This document shows, piece after piece, positions 44,162 to 55,929 of a stretch of DNA of 64,000 bases (positions are counted from its first letter, which is position 1; the number at the start of each line of letters is the position of its first letter). Position numbers and translations under genes: made by a program. Source of the DNA: Hoeflea ulvae (lineage in GTDB: Bacteria > Pseudomonadota > Alphaproteobacteria > Rhizobiales > Rhizobiaceae); the NCBI RefSeq assembly GCF_026619435.1, contig NZ_JAOVZQ010000001.1, positions 4,347,501 to 4,411,500 on the forward strand, written 5' to 3'. The notes beneath the pieces were generated by a model that ran no database searches, had not been told where the DNA came from, and saw only the letters and a list, made by a program, of their open reading frames with translations.

Positions 44162-45040
44162 CTACTTGTAGACAGCCGGCATGATCGGCGCAGGCTCGAT
44201 ATAGACTTCTTCCTGGGCGCAATCACCGGCACCGAGGCTGTAGCGAAGACCGCCGCGAACTTCGTGCGAGGCCATGTTCTTGTGATAGCCCTGCGTGCCA
44301 TTGCTGTTAAGGCTCATGAACATCGCGCCGCTTGCCACATTGCGGTAGCGATAGCCGACATCGGCCTTGAGCTTGCAGGTCAGATCAACCGAGGCGCCGG
44401 CCATCAGCGCATAGGTGAAACGCCATCCCTCGACACCACGGTGGATCTCGGTCGGGTCGCACAGCGCCGGGTTGGCCGAGCTGCACGAGGTGTTGCTCAG
44501 GTCGTCCCACCTGACATAGGTGCCACCGATACCGGCACCGCCATACAGGGTGTAGCGGCCCGACTTGTAGAAATCGACATAGGCATTGGCAAGCAGGCTC
44601 AGGCCTGACACGCCGCTGATATCGGTCGATGTGCAGGGTCCGGCCGGCAGCACGCCGCAGCCGCCCGTGGTCGAGCCGCGGAAATCCGCGATGCTGAAAT
44701 AGTCCAGCGTCACGTCCGAGCGCAGCTTGCTGTTGATCTGGTAGCCGACACCGCCGCCGACGCTGTAGGACGAGCGCAAGGATGCTGTGGTGAAGGGAAC
44801 ATAGGTGTTCAAGTCGCCTTGAAAGAAGGTGGGCTTCTCGGTCCGGTTCCAAGCATAGCCGGCATCGCCGCGGAGATACCAGCCGCTGGCGGCGGCGACC
44901 GGCTGGTGCACCGGCGTCTCATAGACCGGGGCATCGATGACCGGCGCTTCAATGACCGGCGCAGGATAGATGTCAGCAGCAGAGGCCGACCCTGCTCCGA
45001 CAAGCACCATGGCTGCTCCAGCCAGCAAGATCTTGTTCAT
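44162..45040 (-). CDS. Omp25-like outer membrane beta-barrel protein (2)
   Basis: 292 residues. Signal peptide MNKILLAGAAMVLVGAGSAS-A; then a Pro/Val linker (PAPVIEAPVIDAPVYETPVH) and a beta barrel closely following porin 1 (ASGWYLRGDAGYAWNRTEK; YSVGGGVGYQINSKLRSDVT; RFTYALMAGASVDLTCKL; GGLRYSLG). Unlike porin 1 it extends past the last strand with AQEEVYIEPAPIMPAVYK. ATG 45040 has GGAG six bases upstream. It carries a perfect CtrA box and its own terminator. Tandem porins suggest duplication followed by divergence. Confidence 0.88.
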   Translation of the reverse strand: MNKILLAGAAMVLVGAGSASAADIYPAPVIEAPVIDAPVYETPVHQPVAAASGWYLRGDAGYAWNRTEKPTFFQGDLNTYVPFTTASLRSSYSVGGGVGYQINSKLRSDVTLDYFSIADFRGSTTGGCGVLPAGPCTSTDISGVSGLSLLANAYVDFYKSGRYTLYGGAGIGGTYVRWDDLSNTSCSSANPALCDPTEIHRGVEGWRFTYALMAGASVDLTCKLKADVGYRYRNVASGAMFMSLNSNGTQGYHKNMASHEVRGGLRYSLGAGDCAQEEVYIEPAPIMPAVYK

Positions 45041-45126
45041 GGTAGACTCCATCGTCGAGACATGCGCTGTCACCGGTTCCGGAGACGACACGCTTAAGGT
45101 TCGGTAACGATAATGGAGCACAAAGG

Positions 45127-45141
45127 TTAAAAGCGGTTTAA
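45127..45141 (-). promoter_or_regulatory. CtrA box upstream of porin gene 2
   Basis: Perfect TTAA-N7-TTAA (spacer AAGCGGT), 87-101 bases before the start codon. Confidence 0.7.
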
Positions 45142-45327
45142 CCACGCTTCTTTACCAAGAAACGCAAAATATCCGCCCTGCAACCGACCCCGCAACAGGT
45201 ATTTTTGGCGCACGGGGCGGTCATGATCGGGCAAACACCTATCAGCCGGAAATCCGGCCATGAGGCTTTGCAAGGATGGGGAAGAAGCGCCAGGAGGCGA
45301 AGCCGCCGGTCTGTACCGGCGGCGTGC

Positions 45328-46680
45328 TCAGGCGGCGTTGCGGACGCCGGAGATCACATTGATCAGCTGGTCGACCACTGTCTCGATCTGGCCGCGGTCA
45401 TCGCCCTCGGCCATCACCCGGATCAGCGGCTCGGTGCCCGAGGGGCGGATGACAAGACGCGCCGAACTGCCCAGCGACGCCTCGGCCTCGCTGATGGCTG
45501 CCTTGACGAAGCTGTCATTGAGCGGATTGCCGCCCGAGTGCCGCACATTCTTGAGCACCTGCGGCACCGGTTCGAACCGGCGGCAGACTTCCGAGACCGG
45601 GCGTCCCATGCGCTGCACACAAGCCATAACCTGCAAGGCTGCAACCAGACCGTCGCCGGTGGTGGCGAAATCGGTAAGCACGATGTGCCCGGACTGCTCG
45701 CCGCCGACATTGAAGCCGTTCTGGCGCATATGCTCGACAACATAGCGGTCGCCGACCTTGGTACGGGCCAGCGACAGGCCGATATCGCCGAGAAACCGTT
45801 CGAGCCCGAGATTGGACATCACCGTGGCGACGATGCCGTTGCCCTGCAGGGTGTTGTCGGCGGCCCAGGATTCGGCAATCAGCGCCATCAGCTGGTCGCC
45901 GTCGATCACCGCACCGGTCTCGTCGACAATGAGCACCCGGTCGGCGTCGCCATCGAGCGCAATACCGATATCGGCACGGACTTCGTGCACCTTGCGGGCC
46001 AGAGCCACCGGATGGGTCGAGCCGCAATTGAGATTGATATTGGTGCCGTTCGGCTCCTCGCCGATGGCGATCACATCGGCGCCCAGTTCCCACAAGGCGG
46101 CAGGCGCCACCTTGTAGCCGGCGCCATTGGCGCAATCGATGACGACACGCAGGCCCGACAGGGTGATGTCCTTGGGCAAGGTGCGCTTGGCAAATTCGAT
46201 ATAGCGGTCGTGCACGCCGTCGATGCGCTTGGCCCGGCCGATGGCTTCGGGCCGCGCCAGCTGCAGATGGATGTCCTCATCCATCAGGTCCTCGATGCGG
46301 TGCTCGAGCTCGTCCGACAGCTTGAAGCCGTCCGGTCCGAACAGCTTGATGCCATTGTCCTGATAGGGATTGTGCGAGGCGGAGATCATCACGCCGATAT
46401 CGGCGCGCAGCGAGCGGGTCAGCATCGCCACCGCAGGCGTCGGGATCGGACCCAGCAGGAACACGTCCACGCCGGCGGCGGTAAAGCCGGCAACGAGCGC
46501 GTTTTCGATCATGTAGCCGGAAAGCCGTGTGTCCTTGCCGATCACCACCCTGTGCCGGTGCTCGCCGCGTCGAAACAGGTTGCCCACTGCAATACCGACC
46601 CGCATTGCCAGATCCGGCGTCATCGGTGCCTTGTTGGCCTGACCCCGGATCCCGTCAGTGCCGAAATATCGTCTGCTCAT
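45328..46680 (-). CDS. glmM: Phosphoglucosamine mutase
   Basis: 450 residues, standard length. Converts glucosamine-6-phosphate to glucosamine-1-phosphate for peptidoglycan and LPS. Start [14 protein letters not shown]; active-site phosphoserine in [15 protein letters not shown]; Mg2+ loop [15 protein letters not shown]; sugar loop GGEQSGHI; phosphate loop [15 protein letters not shown]. The order ftsH-glmM on the same strand is conserved in alphaproteobacteria; they are separated by about 170 bases with a terminator. Confidence 0.97.
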   Translation of the reverse strand: MSRRYFGTDGIRGQANKAPMTPDLAMRVGIAVGNLFRRGEHRHRVVIGKDTRLSGYMIENALVAGFTAAGVDVFLLGPIPTPAVAMLTRSLRADIGVMISASHNPYQDNGIKLFGPDGFKLSDELEHRIEDLMDEDIHLQLARPEAIGRAKRIDGVHDRYIEFAKRTLPKDITLSGLRVVIDCANGAGYKVAPAALWELGADVIAIGEEPNGTNINLNCGSTHPVALARKVHEVRADIGIALDGDADRVLIVDETGAVIDGDQLMALIAESWAADNTLQGNGIVATVMSNLGLERFLGDIGLSLARTKVGDRYVVEHMRQNGFNVGGEQSGHIVLTDFATTGDGLVAALQVMACVQRMGRPVSEVCRRFEPVPQVLKNVRHSGGNPLNDSFVKAAISEAEASLGSSARLVIRPSGTEPLIRVMAEGDDRGQIETVVDQLINVISGVRNAA

Positions 46681-46785
46681 GGAGCCCCCGTCCTCGTCCC
46701 GCATGTCACTATGTGTTTTGACTGTACTCCACCAAAATCGCGGCTGGATACAATCAGATTATGTTACAAACCGTTTCAATATACA

Positions 46786-46814
46786 CAAAACAGCCGCCGA
46801 ATTGGCGGCTGTTT
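46786..46814 (-). terminator. Rho-independent terminator of ftsH
   Basis: On the minus strand AAACAGCCGCC / GGCGGCTGTTT with a 5-base loop, followed by TGTG; 38 bases after the ftsH stop. Confidence 0.8.
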
Positions 46815-46852
46815 CGGGGTTTTCTGGTTTTATAGTTGACGCGGGCGCCCGC

Positions 46853-48790
<1,938 letters not shown>

Positions 48791-48903
48791 GCTCTTCCTC
48801 GGGGATCATGGTCAGCGGCCACCGGCGCACAACCGAATTTCGAATACTCAGCCTACAACATAGGAGCCCGACAGGTCATTGCCAAGGCTGCAGCATGCCT
48901 TTG

Positions 48904-50260
48904 TCATAGCACATCGGCCTTTGCGGACGCCAATTCACCTTTCGGCGTGTCCCAGGGACATGGCGGCGGTCCACCGGTTTGCACCAGACGGGCCAGGGAT
49001 TGCGCCAGCGGCAACTCGCAAACCGGCAGGATTGCCGAGCTGCGGCCCAAGAGACGGCGGGATCTGAAACCGCCGATCACCTGTTGTGTGTTGCTCCACA
49101 CTGTCTCTGGATGCAAATCGCGTCCAAACGAGGGCGAGACACCGTCACATCCGCCCGCAGACACGGTCAGACGGGCTTTTGCGTCGAGATTTTGCACCCG
49201 GTAGCGACCATCCCAGTCCGCGACGGCGCCCGGCGCAACATCAAGGGTTTCCAGCCCCCTGCTCTCCCGGCGGATCAGCAAATCCCTGCCCCTGTGGCGC
49301 AGCAGCGCGCGCCCGAGGGTGACAGCCCGATGGCTCGTGTCAGGTCCTTTGATGCAGTCCTTTGCCAAGGCGGCAAGCGTCGCTTTGCCGCGCCTGTCGA
49401 GCGGCTGCGCCGCCCCGCCGCACAGATCGATCAGCGCCGCAATCACGGCCGCCACCACCTCCGCGTCGTCGCCGGGACTGCAGCGCATGCGGATCGTCTC
49501 ATCCTCGCCCGCGCGGCACCGGGCCCCGATGAAGGCAGCTGCCGATTCGGCAAGCCGGGACCGGGCTCCAGCAATCGCTTCGCTGTCCTGACCGCCATGC
49601 GCCGCCGGCCGGTCCTTGAGTTGCGCGCGCACCCGCACCCGCTCGAAACGGAGATCGCGGTTGGAGGGATCCTCGATCCAGTCCACCCCGGCATGGGCGA
49701 GATGAGCGCGGATCTCGGCCCGGGTGACGTCGAGCAGCGGGCGCAGCACCCACAGGCGGCCGTCAAACAGCGTGGCGCGGGAAATCCCGGCAAGGCCGGG
49801 CGCAGATTCCGACGGGCTGCGGGACCGGCGCATTTCCAGCGTCTCGTCCTGGTCGTCACTTGTATGGGCGGTCAGCACCGCGGCGAGCCCCAGCCGCGCC
49901 GCAGCCGAGCCGAGCAGCCGGTAGCGCGCCCGCCGCGCAGCGGCCTGCAGGCCGGCCTTCGGTGGTTCGGCCTCCCACACAAGCGTCTCGTGACAGATGC
50001 CGAGCCGGCGGCAATGGGCCTTGACCCGGCGGGCTTCATCCGCCGACCCGGCGCGCAGGCCATGATCCACCGTCAGCGCCACCAGCTTGTTGGGCGCGGC
50101 AAGACCGGCCAGGCCATGAAGCAGACCAAGCGAGATCCGAGCCGCCGGATACGGCCACGCCCAGCGGCCGGCGGTCGGTCAGCCGGGACAAAAAATCGGA
50201 CAGGGATGAAATGAAACGGGAAGGCGTGGGAGCCGGACGGCCGGACAAAGGCGGCGTCAT
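48904..50260 (-). CDS. tilS: tRNA(Ile)-lysidine synthetase, frameshifted in this sequence
   Basis: Modifies C34 of tRNA-Ile2 to lysidine, needed to read AUA codons; essential in most bacteria. From ATG 50260 the frame reads to the PP-loop start LGVAVSGGSD, then an extra base near 50134 shifts the frame. The other frame continues SLGLLHGLAGLAAPNK into ALTVDHGLRAGSADEARRV, TAHTSDDQDETLEMR, GLAGI and IRPLLDV-like VLRPLLDVTRAEIRAHL, to a stop at 48904. Total about 451 residues. The substitution of HTSDD for the common HHADD is mild. The gene starts 16 bases after cpoB ends. Since it is probably essential, the break suggests a sequence error. Confidence 0.85.
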
Positions 50261-50276
50261 CGGCCGAAATCCGGAC

Positions 50277-51176
50277 TCAGCAGCTCGCCAGTATCTGCTC
50301 TTCGCTGACCTTGGCACGCACGGCGGCGGAGGCGCCGGGATAGCGGATCAGGACTTCGCGCAGGGTGGCGCAGGCGGTATCGCGGTTGTCGAGCTTGGCC
50401 AGCGACATGCCGAGTTTGAGCAGCGCGTCAGCGCCCTTGTCGGCGCGCGGATACTGCTTGTGGGCATCGAGAAATGTCTTGGCCGAATCCTGGTAGTTGC
50501 CCTGCGAATACTGGGCTTCGCCAAGCCAGAACATCGCATCCGCAGCCCGCGACCCCTCGGGGTGATTGGCGACGTAATCGCGGAACACCTGCTCGGCCAG
50601 CGCGTAGTCTCCGGCCAGCATGTGGTTGTAGCCGACCTGGTAGAGGTCATCGGGCGAGGACAGCGCGGCGGTGTCTGTGCCGCGGTCGGGCTCTATGATG
50701 CCGCCGATCAGGTCGCCCTTGTCGTCGAACTGGATCGATCCGAGATCGGTCGCAGGCGCGCCGGTGCCCAATTCGCCCTGCCCGGTCGACGCGGTGGCCT
50801 GATCGCCGCTGTCGGGCAGCGTCATGATCGAGCCGGCGTCGCTGCGCTGGCTGCCACCCTTTTCGAGTTCCTGGAAGCGGAACTCGTTGTCCTGCTGCAT
50901 CTGCCGCATCTGCTCCTGCATCTGCAGCATCTGGAACCCGAGTTCCTCGATGCGGCCGTTGAGAGCGCGAATCTGCTCTTCGAGCTGACCGATGCGGAAC
51001 ACGGGATCGCCCGACTGCGCCAGAACCAGCGGAGCCTGTTCGGGGGCTGCGGAGCTGATCCCGGCCGGCGGGAGCGGCGCGCTTCGTTCAAATCCGGACA
51101 ACAGCGGCGCCGCATTGACCGGAAACGCGAGGGCGCCGAGCGCCACCACGGTTAGCAATCTTGGAATGATCTTCAT
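50277..51176 (-). CDS. cpoB: Tol-Pal associated periplasmic protein CpoB (YbgF)
   Basis: 299 residues. Signal peptide (RLLTVVALGALAFPVNAAPL), then a coiled coil for trimerisation (IGQLEEQIRALNGRIEELGF; LQMQEQMRQMQQ), a low-complexity linker, and C-terminal tetratricopeptide repeats (LYQVGYNHMLAGDYALAEQV; AMFWLGEAQYSQGNYQDSAK; LKLGMSLAKLDNRDTACATL). CpoB coordinates peptidoglycan synthesis and outer membrane constriction with the Tol-Pal system. It ends the tol-pal block, before tilS. Confidence 0.93.
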   Translation of the reverse strand: MKIIPRLLTVVALGALAFPVNAAPLLSGFERSAPLPPAGISSAAPEQAPLVLAQSGDPVFRIGQLEEQIRALNGRIEELGFQMLQMQEQMRQMQQDNEFRFQELEKGGSQRSDAGSIMTLPDSGDQATASTGQGELGTGAPATDLGSIQFDDKGDLIGGIIEPDRGTDTAALSSPDDLYQVGYNHMLAGDYALAEQVFRDYVANHPEGSRAADAMFWLGEAQYSQGNYQDSAKTFLDAHKQYPRADKGADALLKLGMSLAKLDNRDTACATLREVLIRYPGASAAVRAKVSEEQILASC

Positions 51177-51290
51177 CTGCCTGACCTCATTACACGGGCA
51201 ATCGCCCGGATATATCGAATACCGCATGGCGGGTCCTCAAATCAACGCACAAACAGGCCAAACTATGGTCATGTCCCAATCCAACGCAAA

Positions 51291-51314
51291 GAGGGCGACC
51301 CGATGGCCGCCCTC
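51291..51314 (-). terminator. Hairpin after pal
   Basis: On the minus strand GAGGGCG / CGCCCTC around a 10-base loop followed by only three T, 24 bases after the pal stop. Weak T tract, so possibly partial read-through to cpoB. Confidence 0.5.
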
Positions 51315-51337
51315 TCGCCTGCAAACAGGATCAGCTT

Positions 51338-51844
51338 TTAGCTGCCGGCGCCGCCAAGGGCCGTGACTGCGCGACGGTTCTGCGACCAGCAGGAAATGTC
51401 GTCACAGACCGCCACCGGGCGTTCCTTGCCGTAGGAAATGGTGTTGATGCGGTTTGCCGCAACACCACGGGTGGCGAGATACTGCCGTGTCGCAGACGCC
51501 CGGCGGGCGCCCAGGGCAAGGTTGTATTCGCGGGTGCCGCGTTCGTCGGCATGGCCTTCGACCGTGATCTGGTAGTTCGGATACTGGTTGAGCCACTGCG
51601 CCTGACGATCCAGCGTTGCGGCTGCATCGGCACGGACCACCGAGGAATCGGTGTCGAAGAAGATCCGGTCACCAACATTGACGGTGAAGTCCTGCTGCGA
51701 GCCCGGCGTGGCATTGCCGGCAAGGCCGAGATCGGCCGCGTTGTTGGGCAGGTTGTTCTTTTTCGAGGCGCAGCCGGTCAGCACGAGCGCTGTGAAAAGC
51801 GCGAGCATTGCCGGGTTGCGGGCAAGAGTTTGCATGCGGCCCAT
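51338..51844 (-). CDS. pal: Peptidoglycan-associated lipoprotein
   Basis: 168 residues. The signal peptide ends in the lipobox LVLTGC, giving an outer-membrane lipoprotein. The OmpA-like domain contains RIFFDTDSSVVRADAAATLD and the peptidoglycan-binding motif TVEGHADERGTREYNLALGA, RRASATRQYL, ending YGKERPVAVCDDISCWSQNR with the two Cys typical of rhizobial Pal. AAGGAG lies seven bases before ATG 51844. Downstream of tolB with a 165-base gap, so it may have its own promoter. Confidence 0.97.
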   Translation of the reverse strand: MGRMQTLARNPAMLALFTALVLTGCASKKNNLPNNAADLGLAGNATPGSQQDFTVNVGDRIFFDTDSSVVRADAAATLDRQAQWLNQYPNYQITVEGHADERGTREYNLALGARRASATRQYLATRGVAANRINTISYGKERPVAVCDDISCWSQNRRAVTALGGAGS

Positions 51845-52009
51845 GGCCGGTCTCCTTGAAAGTTTTGGTTGACCATTCGTAACCGGTCGCGGTTAACCGG
51901 CATTGAAGGAACATGGTTAAATTTGTCTAATTCGACGTCCCGAAAGGCGGATCTGACTGCACAATGAGGCGCAAACACGGCGAAAATCCGCCCTTTCGGA
52001 GAACTTGCT

Positions 52010-53323
52010 CTATTCCAGCAACGGCGACCATGCCGGATCCGACGCATAGGTCGGTGTCGGCACAAGCTGCTCATTGTAACCGGTCAGGTCGATGGAATAG
52101 ATCTGCGGCCCGCCGGCGCCGGCAGATTGGCGGAAGAACATCAGCACCCGGCCATTGGGCGCCCAGGTCGGTCCTTCATTGTGAAACCCGGTGGTCAGGA
52201 TCCGTTCACCGGAGCCGTCGGTGCGCATCACGCCGATGGAGAACTTGCCGCCCGACTGCTTGGTAAAGGCGATCAGATCGCCGCGCGGCGACCAGACCGG
52301 GGTTGAATAGGAGCCGTCACCGAAGGACACCCGGCGCTGGTTGGAGCCGTCCGCGCCCATGGCATAGAGCTGCTGGCGGCCGCCGCGGTCACTTTCGAAG
52401 ACGATCTGGGTGCCGTCGGGCGAATAGGAGGGCGAGGTGTCGATCGCCGCCGTGCTGGTCAGCCGTGTCGTCGCCCGCGAGCGCAGGTCCATGGTGTAGA
52501 TATTGGCATTGCCTTCCTGCTGAAGGCTCATGATCACCTTCTGGCCGTCCGGCGAGAACCGCGGCGAGAATGTCATGCCGGGGAAATTGCCGACCAGTTC
52601 GCGCTGGCCGGTCTCGAGCTGCAGCAGATAGACCCGCGGCTGACCGCCCTCGAACGACATATAGGTGATTTCCTGGCGCGATGGCGAGAACCGCGGCGTC
52701 AGCACGATGTCATTGGCATTGGTCAGCATGCGCAGATTGGCGCCGTCCTGGTCCATGATCGCCAGCTGCTTCTTGCGGTCGATCTTCGGGCCGCTTTCGG
52801 AAACAAACACCACGCGGCTGTCGAAATAGCCCTTTTCACCGGTCAGCCGCTCATAGATGGCGTCGGCGATGATATGGGCGACCCGGCGCCAGTTTTCCGG
52901 ACGGGTGAAGAACTGCTCGCCGGAAAGCTGCTGGCTGGCGAATGTGTCCCACAGGCGGAATTCGGCGCGCAGCCGGCCATCGGCCTCGCGCACCAGCCGG
53001 CCGGTGACCAGCGCCTGGGCATTGATCACCTTCCAGTCGGCAAAGCGCGGCGCGACATCGGGATTGGAGATCTTTTCGATAAAGGCAGCCTTGGCGATCG
53101 GCGCGAACAGGCCGGAGCGCTTCAGATCGGCGGCGACAACCTCGGCGATCTGCGCGCCCACGGCGTCATTCGAGATGAAATCGGTGATGGCGATCGGCAA
53201 CGGCTCGACATTGGCGCGGTTGATATCGATTTCCACCACGGCGCGCGCCGGGCTCGCCGCAAACACGGCAAGTGCAGCGGCCATCACCAATGGCAGGACA
53301 AGAATTCGGTTGATCATTTTCAT
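52010..53323 (-). CDS. tolB: Tol-Pal system beta-propeller protein TolB
   Basis: 437 residues. Signal peptide ([21 protein letters not shown]), N-terminal domain interacting with TolA ([20 protein letters not shown]), then a six-bladed propeller of repeated T-S/W-S-P-D-G units ([75 protein letters not shown]). Links TolA to Pal in the periplasm. ATG 53323 has AAAGG seven bases upstream. Follows tolA directly. Confidence 0.97.
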   Translation of the reverse strand: MKMINRILVLPLVMAAALAVFAASPARAVVEIDINRANVEPLPIAITDFISNDAVGAQIAEVVAADLKRSGLFAPIAKAAFIEKISNPDVAPRFADWKVINAQALVTGRLVREADGRLRAEFRLWDTFASQQLSGEQFFTRPENWRRVAHIIADAIYERLTGEKGYFDSRVVFVSESGPKIDRKKQLAIMDQDGANLRMLTNANDIVLTPRFSPSRQEITYMSFEGGQPRVYLLQLETGQRELVGNFPGMTFSPRFSPDGQKVIMSLQQEGNANIYTMDLRSRATTRLTSTAAIDTSPSYSPDGTQIVFESDRGGRQQLYAMGADGSNQRRVSFGDGSYSTPVWSPRGDLIAFTKQSGGKFSIGVMRTDGSGERILTTGFHNEGPTWAPNGRVLMFFRQSAGAGGPQIYSIDLTGYNEQLVPTPTYASDPAWSPLLE

Positions 53324-53368
53324 AATGCAGCCTTTCAGCGCCATTTCTGTCACAGTCTTGTACCCCGC

Positions 53369-54499
53369 CTAGAACATCTGGCTGGGGTCGAAATTCACGA
53401 TCACTTCGGACCATGAATCAAATTTCTCTTTGGGCAACTGGTACGGCTGGGCCTGAAGCACCGCGCGCCGGGCGCTGCCGGCGAGTGTGCTGCGGGTCGC
53501 AGCCGATCCGCCCGTGGCGGTCACATCCGGCTGGCCGACGATGTTGCCGGTCAGGTCGAGCCGCATCTTGACGATCACCCGGACATCACCGCCATCGGCC
53601 ATGCCCGGAATGATGCTCCAGTATTTCTGGATCTGGCCGCGCAGCGCATCCATTTCGCTCTGGCTCAAAGTGTTGCCGCGCGTGGTCTGGGTTCCGCCGA
53701 GTGATGCCGTCTCGGTGGAGCGCTTGGCGCCGCCGCCGGCAGCCTCCTGCTTGTTGAGCAGGGCCGCAACCGCGTCGGCATTGAAATCGCTCTGCTTCGA
53801 CGACGCCGATTCCGAGGCCGCCGGCTTGGCCGCAACCTTCGGCTGCTCCGGCTTGGGCGGTTCGGGTCGGGCCTGCGGCACCGGACCGGCGCTGGGCAGG
53901 GCGGCAAATTCGGGTTGCGGCGGGGCCGCCTCGGAGATTGCCTCGGCCACCGGGTCAGGCTTGGTTTCGGCCGGCAGGGCCGCGACTTCCACCGGCGCCG
54001 GCTTGGGCTCGGCAGGCTTTTCCTGGGCGACGGGCTTTTCCACCGGCGGTGTCGGCGCCGGTTTTTCAGCGGGCTTGGGCTCGGTCACCTTCACGGGCTC
54101 GGGCACGGGCTCTGGCGCCGGGGCCTCCGGTTTGGGCTCGGGCTTCGGTTCCGGCTTGGGCGCAGGTTTTTCCGCAGGCTTGGGCGGCGCTTCCGACACC
54201 ACTTCCTTGGGGCTCGGCTTGGCGGCCTTCGCCGGGTTCAGATCAACGCTGTTGTCGCCGACATTCTGCGCATCAGCCACGGGATCGGGCCGGGCGGTGG
54301 GAATCGGCGCGGATTTTTCTGCCAGCGGCGCGGTCTTTTCGCCCTGCTGGATCTGGGTGATTTCCTCGATCGGCACGATGGCGACGGGGAAGGACTCCAC
54401 ATTCTCCACCTCAAGCGTCTTCGGCGCGCTGAAGGTCGACAATGCGAAGCCGAGCACCGCAATGTGCAAAACTGTTGATGTCGCCAGGCTTCCCTTCAT
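53369..54499 (-). CDS. tolA: Cell envelope integrity protein TolA
   Basis: 376 residues. One N-terminal membrane helix (ATSTVLHIAVLGFALSTFSA), a long Pro/Lys/Glu/Ala-rich periplasmic spacer (KPAPKPEPKPEPKPEAPAPE) and a C-terminal TonB/TolA-like domain (LRGQIQKYWSIIPGMADGGD; VIVKMRLDLTGNIVGQPDVT; VLQAQPYQLPKEKFDSWSEV). Spans the periplasm and transmits the proton-motive-force driven motion of TolQR to TolB-Pal. Starts 10 bases after tolR. Confidence 0.93.
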   Translation of the reverse strand: MKGSLATSTVLHIAVLGFALSTFSAPKTLEVENVESFPVAIVPIEEITQIQQGEKTAPLAEKSAPIPTARPDPVADAQNVGDNSVDLNPAKAAKPSPKEVVSEAPPKPAEKPAPKPEPKPEPKPEAPAPEPVPEPVKVTEPKPAEKPAPTPPVEKPVAQEKPAEPKPAPVEVAALPAETKPDPVAEAISEAAPPQPEFAALPSAGPVPQARPEPPKPEQPKVAAKPAASESASSKQSDFNADAVAALLNKQEAAGGGAKRSTETASLGGTQTTRGNTLSQSEMDALRGQIQKYWSIIPGMADGGDVRVIVKMRLDLTGNIVGQPDVTATGGSAATRSTLAGSARRAVLQAQPYQLPKEKFDSWSEVIVNFDPSQMF

Positions 54500-54509
54500 C
54501 AGCGCGCCG

Positions 54510-54962
54510 TCAACTGTCCTGTTCCTGAAGCGTGACCAGGCCGAGATTGGTAAATCCGGCCGCGGAGATGCGCGCCATCACTTTCATGACGGTGCCATAA
54601 TCCGCATTGGTGTCGCCCCGGACATAGATCCGTTCCTTGTAGCCGGTGGTGGCGATGGCCTCGAGCTTGGCCACCACTTCCTCGATCGGGATTTCGGTTT
54701 CCTGCAGATAGATCTGGCCATCCGAATTCACCGAAACCGTGATCGGCTGGGTGTCGGAATTCAATGCCTTTGCCGCCGTTTCCGGCAGGTCGATCGGCAC
54801 GCCGACGGTGAGCAGCGGCGCGGCGACCATGAAGATGATCAGCAGCACAAGCATCACGTCGACAAACGGCGTGACGTTGATTTCGCTCAACAGCTGCTTG
54901 CGGCCACCGCGGCGTCCGCGGCGCGAGCCGCCGCCGGAACGACCTTGTGCGGACATGCCCAT
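54510..54962 (-). CDS. tolR: Biopolymer transport protein TolR (ExbD family)
   Basis: 150 residues. Basic Gly/Arg-rich N terminus (RSGGGSRRGRRGGRKQ), one membrane helix with the conserved proton-path Asp in INVTPFVDVMLVLLIIFMVA, followed by GVPIDLPETAAKALN and a periplasmic domain (IYVRGDTNADYGTVMKVMAR). Forms the stator with TolQ. AGGGG is five bases before ATG 54962. Confidence 0.96.
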   Translation of the reverse strand: MGMSAQGRSGGGSRRGRRGGRKQLLSEINVTPFVDVMLVLLIIFMVAAPLLTVGVPIDLPETAAKALNSDTQPITVSVNSDGQIYLQETEIPIEEVVAKLEAIATTGYKERIYVRGDTNADYGTVMKVMARISAAGFTNLGLVTLQEQDS

Positions 54963-54971
54963 CCCGGCCCC

Positions 54972-55688
54972 CTATTCCGCGGCCTGACGGGCGTTCTGGC
55001 GCTCGTCGATCTGGCGGGAGAGGATGCCGGAGAACTCGTCGGTGAAGCCTTCCATGCGGGCCGACAGCTTGGCCGCATCGGAGGAAAACTTGTTGTAGGC
55101 GATCACCGCCGGAATGGCCGCCAGCAGACCGATGGCGGTCGCCAGCAGGGCCTCGGCGATGCCGGGCGCGACCACGGCGAGATTGGTCGATTTCGAGCCG
55201 GCAATGGCCTGGAACGAGGTCATGATGCCGACCACGGTGCCGAAAAGTCCGATGAACGGTGCCGCCGAGCCGATGGTCGCCAGCGAGCCGAGCTTGGATT
55301 CAAGCGCATCGGCTTCGCGCGCCAAGGTCACATCCATGGCCTTGTCGATGCGCATCTGCAGACCGATCGGCGATTTGGCGCCGCGCTCGAAGGATTTCTT
55401 CCACTCGCGCATAGCCGAGACGAAAATGGCGCTCATGCCGACGGACTTGCGGTCCGACAGCGTCCGGTACAGCTCTTCCAGTGACTGTCCCGACCAGAAC
55501 ACCTGTTCGAACTGGTCAAGCTGGCGGCGGAATTTGCCGAACGAGATCCACTTGTCGGCGACAATGGCCCAGGTCCATATCGATGCGCCGATCAGGCCGA
55601 GCATCACGAACTTGACCACGAACCCGGCCTGCATGAAGAGCGACCAGAGCGTCACTTCGCTGGTTGCCGCAAGTCCTACTTGTTCCAT
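54972..55688 (-). CDS. tolQ: Tol-Pal system protein TolQ (MotA/ExbB family)
   Basis: 238 residues with three membrane helices: FVVKFVMLGLIGASIWTWAI, LGSLATIGSAAPFIGLFGTV and AEALLATAIGLLAAIPAVIA. The conserved family segment GTVVGIMTSFQAI and the cytoplasmic loop with WKKSFERGAK are present. First gene of the tolQRAB-pal-cpoB run. GAGGG lies eight bases before the ATG; a CtrA-like box is 189 bases upstream. Confidence 0.96.
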   Translation of the reverse strand: MEQVGLAATSEVTLWSLFMQAGFVVKFVMLGLIGASIWTWAIVADKWISFGKFRRQLDQFEQVFWSGQSLEELYRTLSDRKSVGMSAIFVSAMREWKKSFERGAKSPIGLQMRIDKAMDVTLAREADALESKLGSLATIGSAAPFIGLFGTVVGIMTSFQAIAGSKSTNLAVVAPGIAEALLATAIGLLAAIPAVIAYNKFSSDAAKLSARMEGFTDEFSGILSRQIDERQNARQAAE

Positions 55689-55876
55689 TCAAATAACCCT
55701 CAAATCCAAACGCCCGGTTTTGTCACCGGGCGGCCAAGACGTCACTTTTGCCGGGAGTCCAGAAGTGAGTGACCTTCGCCTATTCACTTTCCAGTCCTTC
55801 TCGCGGTCAATTTTGGTCAAAGGATGGCGCACCCAATCCGCGCAATCCTAACGGTTCAGGTAATAAATAATTATGG

Positions 55877-55891
55877 TTAAGGTTCCGTTAG
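55877..55891 (-). promoter_or_regulatory. Candidate CtrA box upstream of tolQ
   Basis: TTAA-N7-TTAG (spacer GGTTCCG), one mismatch from consensus, in the AT-rich gap between map and tolQ. Confidence 0.55.
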
Positions 55892-55929
55892 GACTCGGTT
55901 TTAATGCGACGGGGGCAAACCGGGCCGCA

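Noticed and set aside
45205-46839. 544-codon open frame antisense to glmM
   Set aside because: GlmM on the minus strand is complete, with the phosphoserine and DGDADR motifs.
53487-55484. 665-codon open frame antisense to tolA-tolR-tolQ
   Set aside because: Composition (Ser/Gly/Ala repeats) mirrors the TolA spacer in reverse; the tol genes are certain.
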